A DNA stretch of 64,000 bases from Rhizobium sp. R635. Lineage in GTDB: Bacteria > Pseudomonadota > Alphaproteobacteria > Rhizobiales > Rhizobiaceae. Location: positions 1 through 64,000 of the forward strand of contig NZ_LOKX01000013.1 of the NCBI RefSeq assembly GCF_002211285.1, in the 5' to 3' direction. Shown here piece by piece: positions 26,263-33,508 of the stretch (the stretch's first letter is position 1; each line of letters opens with the position of its first letter). The translations under genes and the position numbers were made by a program. The notes under the pieces were generated by a model. That model made no database searches and had not been told where the DNA came from. It saw only the letters and a program-made list of their open reading frames with translations.

Positions 26263-28133
26263 TCCGCTGCCTCCGGCATCAGCCCCGCCGCCGATTGCAG
26301 CTCGATACGGAACACCGCGCCCCCTTCGGGATGATTGGCAGCCGTCAGGCTGCCGCCGAAATCCTTGACGATGTTGTAGGAGATCGAAAGCCCCAAGCCG
26401 AGCCCCTTGCCGACACCCTTGGTCGTGAAGAAGGGATCGAAGATGCGCTCGGCGATTGCCGCCGGCACACCGGGTCCGTGATCGCGCACCGTCAGCACCA
26501 CCTTGCCGGCCTCCTCGAAAGCCGAAACCTCGATACGCCTGTCATCCAGGCCTTCCACCGCATCGGCCGCGTTGGAGATCACATTCACCAGCACCTGCTG
26601 GAGACGCACCGAGCCGGCGCGCACGACCGGCGGCCGCATTCCGAGATTGAGCCGGAGCTCGGCGTCGGCCGCCTTCAGCCGCCAGGCGATGATCTCCAGC
26701 GTATCGCGCATCGCCTCGTCGAGGGGAACCGGCCCGAGCTTCTCGTTCGGTTTGCGGGCGAAGTTGCGCAGGTGCCGGCTGATCGAGGCCATGCGGTCGA
26801 TCAGCCCGCCGATCCGCCTTATATTGTCGCGCGCCTCCTCCGTCCGCCCGCGATCGATCAGAACGGAAGCGCTGTCCGTATAGGTCTTGGCAGCGGCGAG
26901 CGGCTGGTTGAATTCATGCGAAAGCGCTGCCGACATCTGCCCGAGGCCGGCGAGTTTGCCCGCCTGGATGAGGTCGGCCTGGGTCTGGCGAAGCTGCTGC
27001 TCGGTCAACCGCCGCTCGGCGATCTCTTCTTCGATGCGGCTGTTGACGCGGGCAAGATCGGCCGTGCGCTCCTCCACCCGCCGCTCGAGTTCACCCCGCG
27101 CTTCGGCCTGCATCTGCATGCGCTCGGCAAGCCGCGCCCGCCGCTGGCGAATGACCGCCACGGCAAGCCCGGCAATGCAAAGGATGAGAAAGACGGCGAC
27201 AAGCGCCGTGCGCGCCTGAGCGCGGATGGAACTCGTCTCCATCAGCACATTCACCGTCCAGTCCTCGGCCGGCATGTAGTGCGACAGCATCAGATATTCG
27301 CTTGCGCCCCGGTCGCCCGCAAGCGTCATCAGATCATGCGGCTCGAAGCGATGGCGCGTCACCGGCAGCGCCGTCAGCTTCGCATTGGCATAGCGCCGCG
27401 ACGCTTCCGTGCGGGCGATACGGTCGGCCGTCAGCGGCAGGATCGCGCCGTAGAGCCATTCCGGACTGCCGGACATGAAGATGATGCCTTCCGGATCGGA
27501 AACGAAGATCTTGTATTCCCCGCCGCTCCAGGAGGATTCGATCATGTCGATATCGACCTTGAAGACGATGACGCCGCGAATATCCGCGCCGACCCTGATC
27601 GGGGCCGAAAAATAATAGCCGCGCTTCAGGGACGTGGTGCCGAGAGCGTAGAACCGGGCCTGCCGGCCTTCGATCGCTTCCTGGAAATAGGGGCGGTAGT
27701 TGAAATTCTGGCCGACGAAACTTCCCGGTCCATCATAATTGCTCGCCGCGATCGTTTCCCCATCCGGCTTCACCACATAGATGTCGGAGGATTTCAAGAG
27801 CCCGTTGATCTCCTTGAGATAGAGATTGGCGGCATCGCGCAGCACCATGTCGTCAGGCGCACTGACCAGTTCCTTGATATCGTCGTGATCGGCGATCAGC
27901 GCCGGCAGCGCCTCGTAGCGGTTGAGGTGGCCGCTGAGCGCCGAGACGGCAAGGCGCAGCGCCGTTCCCGCCTGGGCCGAAGCCTCCTGCATATAGGCAC
28001 GCGTCGCAATCGCGCTTCCATAGGTGAAGAAGGCGAAAATGATGAGCGGCACCACCAGCAGCGCCGCTATCGCACGATATCTCGAAGACAGATCCGGCTC
28101 CTCCCTTTCTGCCTTCACTCCCCAGCAAGGCAT
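26259..28133 (-). CDS. DctB-like sensor histidine kinase
   Basis: About 624 residues. The first membrane helix (AIAALLVVPLIIFAFFTYGSA) is followed by a large periplasmic dCache-type sensor (about 45-290) and a second helix (ALVAVFLILCIAGLAVAVI). A coiled-coil linker leads to the kinase core: H-box ALSHEFNQPLAAAKTY, N-box NVISNAADAVEG, G1 DHGPGVP, F-box IFDPFFTTK and G2 GKGLGLGLSISYNIV. DctB-type kinases sense carboxylates in the periplasm. The start is uncertain: ATG 28133 is offered, 28196 is longer, and a later GTG near 28118 is possible. The stop overlaps the regulator start (ATGA). Confidence 0.87.
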   Translation of the reverse strand: MPCWGVKAEREEPDLSSRYRAIAALLVVPLIIFAFFTYGSAIATRAYMQEASAQAGTALRLAVSALSGHLNRYEALPALIADHDDIKELVSAPDDMVLRDAANLYLKEINGLLKSSDIYVVKPDGETIAASNYDGPGSFVGQNFNYRPYFQEAIEGRQARFYALGTTSLKRGYYFSAPIRVGADIRGVIVFKVDIDMIESSWSGGEYKIFVSDPEGIIFMSGSPEWLYGAILPLTADRIARTEASRRYANAKLTALPVTRHRFEPHDLMTLAGDRGASEYLMLSHYMPAEDWTVNVLMETSSIRAQARTALVAVFLILCIAGLAVAVIRQRRARLAERMQMQAEARGELERRVEERTADLARVNSRIEEEIAERRLTEQQLRQTQADLIQAGKLAGLGQMSAALSHEFNQPLAAAKTYTDSASVLIDRGRTEEARDNIRRIGGLIDRMASISRHLRNFARKPNEKLGPVPLDEAMRDTLEIIAWRLKAADAELRLNLGMRPPVVRAGSVRLQQVLVNVISNAADAVEGLDDRRIEVSAFEEAGKVVLTVRDHGPGVPAAIAERIFDPFFTTKGVGKGLGLGLSISYNIVKDFGGSLTAANHPEGGAVFRIELQSAAGLMPEAAE

Positions 28134-28244
28134 GCCCGACGGGCTCAGTTTAATGAGGCAAGCGAGGTTTTCCAAGAGCGCGCCGAAACTTGACACTCCG
28201 CAGGGGTGAATGTCCTATTGCGGCACCGCAAGGAGACCCCTTCC

Positions 28245-28907
28245 ATGAGCGACGACCAGACGCCCGCCGACAGCAAGCTCACCAGCTCCAAGCGCCGCTG
28301 GGCGGCAGAGGGCAAGTTCCTGACCGGCCGCATCAGCCGCCCCGAGACCGAGCGCCTGCCGCCCGGCCAGCACCTCGTCAAGAACTGGCCGGTGCTCGAT
28401 CTCGGCCAGCAGCCCGTCATCTCAACCGAGAGCTGGCGGCTTGAGGTACGCGGCCTTGTCGAAATGACTCTTACCCTCACCTGGGCCGATTTCCAGGGGA
28501 TCGAGCAGAGCAGCAAGATCAGCGATATCCACTGCGTCACCACCTGGTCGCGCTACGATAACAAATGGAAGGGCGTTTCGACGCGCGATCTGCTCGATCG
28601 TGCCATGCCGAGGCCGGAAGCAGCTTACGTCATGCTGACGAGCTACGACGGCTATACCACCAACCTGCCGCTTGCCGATTTCGCCGCCGAGGACGCGATC
28701 CTCGCGACCTCATGGGAAGGTCTGCCGCTGACACCAGATCACGGCGGCCCGATGCGCCTCGTCGTGCCGCATCTCTATTTCTGGAAGAGCGCCAAGTGGC
28801 TGCGCCGCATCGAACTGATCGCTGCCGATGAGGCCGGTTTCTGGGAAAAGAACGGCTACCACATGCTTGGTGATCCGTGGCGCGAGCAGCGTTATTCCGA
28901 CGATTGA
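28245..28907 (+). CDS. Sulfite-oxidase-fold molybdopterin oxidoreductase
   Basis: 220 residues. The oxidoreductase molybdopterin-binding domain is clear: the Mo-ligand Cys lies in HCVTTWSRYDNKWKG, and PDHGGPMRLVVPHLYFWKSAKWLRRIEL is the other hallmark. There is no twin-arginine or Sec signal peptide, so unlike MsrP (YedY) it should be cytosolic. AAGGAG nine bases before ATG 28245 decides the start; an upstream ATG at 28206 would lack this site. No haem or membrane partner gene is adjacent. Its substrate is unknown. The stop overlaps the end of the convergent gene by 16 bases. Confidence 0.82.
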   Translation: MSDDQTPADSKLTSSKRRWAAEGKFLTGRISRPETERLPPGQHLVKNWPVLDLGQQPVISTESWRLEVRGLVEMTLTLTWADFQGIEQSSKISDIHCVTTWSRYDNKWKGVSTRDLLDRAMPRPEAAYVMLTSYDGYTTNLPLADFAAEDAILATSWEGLPLTPDHGGPMRLVVPHLYFWKSAKWLRRIELIAADEAGFWEKNGYHMLGDPWREQRYSDD

Positions 28908-29515
28908 GCCTTCCGCCGCAGGAAACGGCGAAGCGCCAGGACGGCAAACCCCAACAAGGCGGCAAGCCCCGTCAGCGACGCCATGCTGGCGAAATGAAGC
29001 GGTATCTTGCTCCAGCGCGGCTTGATGATATCGGCCGTGTTAAAGGCCTCGCCGCTGAACTGGCAGGTGACGAGCGCAAGCCCACGCCGCACCATATCAG
29101 CGTCAACGGCGGAGATGATTTCTCCTGCTGCAGGCGCCTCCCGCGGCATCTCCCGCATCGCCATCAGCACGGCTTTCGTTGCCGCGAGATAGGCATGGGC
29201 GCATTCGTTGAACGGACTTTCCTCATCCGTCACGCTGCCCGGCACCCTGCCCCACAGGCAATAGGAATATTGGATCTCGGCATAGTTCAGCACGCGGCGG
29301 AACGGCTCGTTGGTATCGACTGCACGGGATGCGAGGTCGATGATCCCACGGCGATAGTCCGAAATCACTGCCATCTCGCCGTGGGAAATTTCCGGGATAT
29401 CGATACCGCCATGGCTGCCGCCTGCGCTGCGAGAATGCGCGCAGGCGTCGCCGGCGATGATGAGAAGCAGGCTTGCCCCAAGGAGAACACCAAGCCTGTC
29501 GTCGCGCCGGATCAC
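28892..29515 (-). CDS. Exported protein of the cbtBA operon, unknown function
   Basis: 207 residues, family not recognised. A signal peptide (LGVLLGASLLLIIAGDACA) leads to a mature N-terminus with several His (HSRSAGGSHGGIDIPEISHGEM). A periplasmic domain follows with two Cys (YSYCLWG, FNECAHAYL), then one C-terminal membrane helix (ASLTGLAALLGFAVLALRRF) and a basic tail. The GTG start at 29515 overlaps the cbtA stop (GTGA), so it is translationally coupled to cbtA and under the same cobalamin riboswitch. I infer an accessory role in cobalt handling. An ATG at 29596 would add 27 residues that lie inside cbtA. Confidence 0.75.
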   Translation of the reverse strand: MIRRDDRLGVLLGASLLLIIAGDACAHSRSAGGSHGGIDIPEISHGEMAVISDYRRGIIDLASRAVDTNEPFRRVLNYAEIQYSYCLWGRVPGSVTDEESPFNECAHAYLAATKAVLMAMREMPREAPAAGEIISAVDADMVRRGLALVTCQFSGEAFNTADIIKPRWSKIPLHFASMASLTGLAALLGFAVLALRRFLRRKAQSSE

Positions 29516-30246
29516 CGGAAAGCTGGCCGTAGACCGCTCTTGGCGCCGAGACGCCTTTCGGCTAGCGCTCCGAAAACAATACCGAGCGCTGCCCAAAGGA
29601 TCGCGTGCATTCCGAGCGTGGTCGTACGGAACCGCCAGAGCACCATCGCCGAGAAATTCTCCGGCACCTCATTGATCGGCGGCAAGAGATAGAGAACCGC
29701 GCCGATGAAGACGAGATAGGCGGAGCCGGCGATGATCGCGCCGTTCCAGAGACCGAAGCGTCCGGCAAGGCGGCGCGAAAGCGCCACCGCCGCAATCAGC
29801 GAGGCGAGCGAAACGACGATCATCAGGAAGAACAGCTCGGTCCTGACACCGATCGTATCGGGATTGCCGACCGCCGGCGGATTGGCCGGATATTTGACGG
29901 CAGGAACCAGAACGACCGCCACGAAGGCGGCAATGGCGATGACGGCCGAGGTGCCACGCGGCGAAAGGCTGCTGAGGCGGCCGTGCACGAAAGCGAAGGC
30001 AAGCGAAAAAAGCCCGCCGACAGCAATGCTGTAGGCCATGACGCCGGTGAAAAGGCCGAGACCGGCCTGCGTGGCCCGGCTGACGATCTCAGGTTCGGCG
30101 GCTTCGCCAGCCGCCTGGGCACTCGCCTCCTCGAAGGCGATCGCCGCATCGACCAGCGGCTCGCCGAAGGTATGGGCAAAGGCAAAAACCAGGATGCCGG
30201 CAATCACGCCCGCGAGCATGCCGCGAAGCAGAAGATTTCCAACCAT
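29512..30246 (-). CDS. cbtA: Predicted cobalt transporter subunit CbtA
   Basis: 244 residues with about six membrane helices. It starts LLRGMLAGVIAGILVFAFAHTFGEPLVDAAIAFEE, the CbtA hallmark in which a His and acidic residues lie in the first helix region. It is predicted to import cobalt for B12 synthesis together with CbtB; the function rests on riboswitch association and gene linkage in the family. The ribosome binding site AGGGGGAT lies directly against the end of an intergenic repeat (30261-30364) that separates it from cbtB. Confidence 0.88.
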   Translation of the reverse strand: MVGNLLLRGMLAGVIAGILVFAFAHTFGEPLVDAAIAFEEASAQAAGEAAEPEIVSRATQAGLGLFTGVMAYSIAVGGLFSLAFAFVHGRLSSLSPRGTSAVIAIAAFVAVVLVPAVKYPANPPAVGNPDTIGVRTELFFLMIVVSLASLIAAVALSRRLAGRFGLWNGAIIAGSAYLVFIGAVLYLLPPINEVPENFSAMVLWRFRTTTLGMHAILWAALGIVFGALAERRLGAKSGLRPAFR

Positions 30247-30260
30247 GTCAGTATCCCCCT

Positions 30261-30364
30261 AAGCATGTCGCGCAAAACTGTGCAGCGGTTTTGCGAGAAC
30301 GACATGCGTAAAACAAAGACCTAAAGCGCGAGAAGCGAATCTGAAAGATCGCGATGCGCTTTAG
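30261..30364 (+). repeat. Double-hairpin intergenic repeat, copy A (between cbtB and cbtA)
   Basis: 104 bp. The first hairpin is built from GCATGTCG/CGACATGC with inner CGCAAAA/TTTTGCG arms. The second is built from TAAAGCGCG and CGATGCGCTTTA around GCGAATCTGAAAGATCGC. Three further copies are at 45737, 49069 and 53199. The last bases, read on the minus strand, provide the TAA stop codon of cbtB. Confidence 0.9.
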
Positions 30365-30570
30365 TGGCAGGGAAAGCCGAGGAGATGGCGGGCGTCATGC
30401 ACGAATTCGTGCACGTACATGCCGTTGAACAGCGCCATCGCGCCTTCCTCGGTGCCGACGAAATAGAGAACGATCAGCATCAGCAGGCCGCCGAAGATCG
30501 CCCAGGGCAGGATTTCCCCTACCGGGATCGGCGCCGGTGCCGCGACAGGTGCAAAAGTAGTGTCAGACAT
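30361..30570 (-). CDS. cbtB: Predicted cobalt transporter subunit CbtB
   Basis: 69 residues with a single membrane helix (LPWAIFGGLLMLIVLYFVG) and the C-terminal His-rich CbtB motif HEFVHDARHLLGFPCH, a probable metal site. A strong ribosome binding site (CCGGAGGAATAC) fixes ATG 30570; a longer frame to 30711 would read through the riboswitch. It is the first gene of the cbtB-cbtA-exported-protein operon. Its stop codon is contributed by the end of the repeat at 30261-30364. Confidence 0.92.
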   Translation of the reverse strand: MSDTTFAPVAAPAPIPVGEILPWAIFGGLLMLIVLYFVGTEEGAMALFNGMYVHEFVHDARHLLGFPCH

Positions 30571-30605
30571 GTATTCCTCCGGAATGACGCGTTCAGTCGA
30601 AAGAG

Positions 30606-30720
30606 TGTTGTGCGGCAGGGTCTGACTTCCAGCGCGAAGAAGTTTCGACACGCTGGTCACAGTGGCGCGACCGCGCCGGATTTCCACCGGCTTCCAAACC
30701 CGCAACGCCACGGTTATATC
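30606..30720 (-). ncRNA. Cobalamin (B12) riboswitch upstream of cbtB
   Basis: On the minus strand the conserved core is plain: GGAAGCCGGTGGAAATCCGG, then GCGCCACTGTGA, and the B12-box-like GGAAGTCAGACCCTGCC before the cbtB ribosome binding site. High adenosylcobalamin is expected to switch off the cobalt-uptake operon at the level of translation or termination. The gap between the B12 box and the start codon is about 40 bases. Confidence 0.9.
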
Positions 30721-30798
30721 TGCACGCCGGAGAGACTGTCAACGAAACTTCACGAGCCGGCAAAGCGCCGTCCCCACCACATTGCGGAGATCGGAACG

Positions 30799-31350
30799 AT
30801 GGTGAATACGCGCCTCACCTGGATCTGCCACGGCGCGACGGCGGCAAGCCGCAAGGCCCTGTTTCCGCTCGACGAACCGCTGGAAGACAAAGCGGTCGAG
30901 GAAGCCGGCAGGATCGCCCGCCTGCCCCACGCCGACCGTATCGTCACCAGCCCGGCTTTGCGCGCCCGCCAGACCGCTGCAGCACTCGGTCTCGAAGCCG
31001 AAATGGAACAGCGGCTTGCCGACTGCGACAATGGCCGCTGGGCCGGCAGATCGATAGCGGCGATCGGGACCGAAGAGCCGGAGAATCTCGTGGTCTGGAT
31101 GAGCGATCCGGAAGCCGCCCCACACGGAGGCGAGAGCTTTCTCGGCCTGCGCAGGCGCGTCGCCGGCTGGATGGACGAGCAATCCCTGCTCGGAGGCCAT
31201 GTGATCGCCGTCACCCACCCGGCCGTCATCCGGGCGGCGACCGCGCATGTGCTTCAGGCGCCGCTCCCGTCCTTCTGGCTCATCGACGTCGAGCCGCTGG
31301 CGGTCGTTCGTATGACCAGCAATGGACAGCGCTGGTCACTGCGCTTCTAG
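30799..31350 (+). CDS. Histidine phosphatase-family protein (CobC/phosphoglycerate mutase-like)
   Basis: 183 residues. The catalytic RHG is changed: the N-terminus reads TWICHGATAASRK, so the usual RHG is CHG, that is, Cys replaces the Arg before the catalytic His. The later VTSPALRARQTAAAL and the second catalytic His in VIAVTHPAVIRAA are as expected. It is divergent from the riboswitch-controlled cbt operon, and a CobC-like (alpha-ribazole phosphatase) role would fit, but the changed motif leaves activity uncertain. ATG 30799 has GGAG upstream; the longer frame back to 30364 would run antisense through cbtB and the riboswitch. Confidence 0.75.
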   Translation: MVNTRLTWICHGATAASRKALFPLDEPLEDKAVEEAGRIARLPHADRIVTSPALRARQTAAALGLEAEMEQRLADCDNGRWAGRSIAAIGTEEPENLVVWMSDPEAAPHGGESFLGLRRRVAGWMDEQSLLGGHVIAVTHPAVIRAATAHVLQAPLPSFWLIDVEPLAVVRMTSNGQRWSLRF

Positions 31351-31458
31351 AGAATTAGATACCCCTCATACTGTCCAGCCTTACGCAAGCAAATAGCGTC
31401 ATCTCTATTGAACCGGGTTTGACCGGGACTACTTCCTTGTCCCAAGGAGATGGAAGAC

Positions 31459-31578
31459 ATGACATATGATTGGAGTGGGGAGCGTACGCGGCGCCTGCGT
31501 TTGATGCGGGTTGCGACGTTCACCGTAATTCTGGTCGGTCTGGTCGTCAGCGTCCCGCTGCTGATCGTCACCGCCTGA
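31459..31578 (+). CDS. Small single-span membrane protein, 39 aa
   Basis: The frame reads MTYDWSGERTRRLRLMRVAT then TFTVILVGLVVSVPLLIVTA, a basic N-terminal part followed by one hydrophobic helix. AAGGAG at 31444-31449 sits nine bases before ATG 31459, an ideal spacing, whereas ATG 31450 would be too close. A GC-rich stem-loop follows at 31591-31619. No family recognised. The placement of a good ribosome binding site, a topologically sensible helix and a 3' hairpin argue that it is real. Confidence 0.6.
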   Translation: MTYDWSGERTRRLRLMRVATFTVILVGLVVSVPLLIVTA

Positions 31579-31590
31579 AAAAGCGAGACA

Positions 31591-31628
31591 GGGCGAGCGA
31601 TGCGGCAGCACGCTCGCCCTCGTTCTTC
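31591..31628 (+). terminator. Stem-loop after the small membrane protein
   Basis: GGGCGAGCG (31591-31599) and CGCTCGCCC (31611-31619) form a perfect 9-bp stem followed by the pyrimidine-rich TCGTTCTTCC. A probable, if imperfect, intrinsic terminator. Confidence 0.6.
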
Positions 31629-31803
31629 CCGCTCCCTCCCCTCGCCGTTCAACCCGACTCCCCTGTCTTCCCAGCCGCGCCGACGAACGGCCGCAGCGTA
31701 ATCGCTGTCCCTGTAGCGCCGAAACAGGCTGCTTCTCCAACAATTCGCCTTCTGGTTTCAACGAACATTTCAGATTTTCGTGATACCTCGGCGCAGGGTG
31801 GAG

Positions 31804-33390
31804 ATGGAGAAGGCAATAATGCCGGCGTTTTTCCAAAGCAGGGCCGGAAGGCAATGCGTGTCAGTCGTAGTGTTCGGAGTAACCCTCTGGATCCTCAGCA
31901 CGCTGCTGCACTTCGACGACGGCCTCGTCTCCTTCATGACCGGTTTCGGCAAGTACGGAGCGAACAAGCTCATTCTTGCCCTCGGCATCGCCGGCGCCAT
32001 GAGCTTCATCTATTCCGTGCTGCGCATCGCCGACCTGCGCAAGGAAATGGAGCTGCGCGCCACCGCACAGGCGAAGGCGGATTGGACAGCCACCCACGAC
32101 CATCTGACCAGACTGCCGAACCGCTACGCCTTCGAGCGCAAGATCCTCTCGCGGCCGATCCTGGACGAGGAAGCCGAGATCGAGGAGTGGGCTCGCAACG
32201 TCACCATCTTCTCCGTCGATCTCGACGGTTTCAAGAAAGTCAACGATCTCGTCGGCCACAAGGGCGGCGACGTCCTGCTGATCGAGGTCGCCAAGCGTAT
32301 CTGCGCAATCGGCAATGCCGATTGCGTCTATCGTTTCGGCGGCGACGAATTCATCATCGTCGCCTTCGGCCTGACGGCGCAGCGCGAGGAGCGTTTCGCC
32401 AAGCTTTTGATCCAGGCCGTCACCCGGCCGATTCACATAGACGGCTTTGCCGTCGAAGTGGGCGCCAGCGTCGGCTACGACCGCTGGGCCGAGGGAGCCG
32501 AACCGCTTGAGAATGCCGCGCACCGCGCCGACCTTGCCATGTACGAAGCAAAATCGCGCGGCCCCAACCACCATCTCGTCTTCGAAGCCTCGATGCAGGA
32601 CAAGGTGGCGGAACGCGCCGCGCTGGAAACGAGGCTGCGCGCCGCGATCTCCAAGAAGGCGATCAAACCCTTCTATCAGCCGCTGATCGACCTCAAGACC
32701 GGCCAGCTCTGCGGCTTCGAGGCGCTGGCCCGGTGGATCGGCGAGGATGGCGTCAACATTCCGCCGCCCGTCTTCATCGGCATCGCCGAGGAAACCGGCA
32801 TGATCACCGCTCTGTTCGAGGATCTTCTCGCCCAGGCCTGCGGCGACGCGCTCGCCTGGCCCGAGCAGGTGATGCTGTCCTTCAACGTCTCGCCGGTGCA
32901 GATGGAAGACAAGCTGCTGACCTCGCGCATCCTCAAGGTTCTCTCCGCAAGCCGGCTGCCGCCGCAGCGCCTTGAAATAGAGATCACCGAAAACGCGTTG
33001 ATCCAGGACCCTGCCGTCGCCGCCGTCGTCCTCGACGAACTGCACGCGGCCGGCATTCAGATCGCGCTCGACGATTTCGGCACGGGCTATTCGAGCCTCG
33101 CCCAGCTCGCCCGCTACCGCTTCGACAAGATCAAGATCGACAAGAGCTTCACCGCCACCTGCCGGGACGACGAACGGCAGGAAAAGATCGTCCGCGCCAT
33201 GCTCGGCCTCGGCAGGAGCCTGAACATCAAGACGACAGCGGAAGGTGTCGAGGACCACGGCCAGCTGGCCTTCCTGCTGCAGCTCGGCTGCGATATCGGC
33301 CAGGGCTATCTCTTCGGCAAGGCGATGCCCGCCGCCGAGGCGAGCATCTTCATCGACGATCGCAAGGCCAATCTGGCCTCCACGGCCTGA
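31804..33390 (+). CDS. GGDEF-EAL cyclic-di-GMP protein
   Basis: About 528 residues. Two membrane helices (about 18-40 and 58-80) are followed by GGDEF (about 85-250) and EAL (about 270-525) domains. The diguanylate cyclase motif is intact (YRFGGDEFIIV). The phosphodiesterase motifs are also intact (GFEALARW, the metal-ligand ENALIQD and DDFGTGYSSLAQL). So it may both make and degrade c-di-GMP, with the dominant activity unknown. Start ATG 31804 is given; ATG 31819 has the stronger ribosome binding site (GGAGAAGG) and would shorten it by five residues. Monocistronic by spacing. Confidence 0.9.
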   Translation: MEKAIMPAFFQSRAGRQCVSVVVFGVTLWILSTLLHFDDGLVSFMTGFGKYGANKLILALGIAGAMSFIYSVLRIADLRKEMELRATAQAKADWTATHDHLTRLPNRYAFERKILSRPILDEEAEIEEWARNVTIFSVDLDGFKKVNDLVGHKGGDVLLIEVAKRICAIGNADCVYRFGGDEFIIVAFGLTAQREERFAKLLIQAVTRPIHIDGFAVEVGASVGYDRWAEGAEPLENAAHRADLAMYEAKSRGPNHHLVFEASMQDKVAERAALETRLRAAISKKAIKPFYQPLIDLKTGQLCGFEALARWIGEDGVNIPPPVFIGIAEETGMITALFEDLLAQACGDALAWPEQVMLSFNVSPVQMEDKLLTSRILKVLSASRLPPQRLEIEITENALIQDPAVAAVVLDELHAAGIQIALDDFGTGYSSLAQLARYRFDKIKIDKSFTATCRDDERQEKIVRAMLGLGRSLNIKTTAEGVEDHGQLAFLLQLGCDIGQGYLFGKAMPAAEASIFIDDRKANLASTA

Positions 33391-33508
33391 CTCACCGACT
33401 GCGAGCTATGTAGCGAAAAATGCCCGATCGGCGGACAAATGCCTTTCCGTCCGAAGCCCCGGCGCTAAGTTCGGCCATCGTGACGCCTCGTGCGGAGTCT
33501 CTGAAGAC

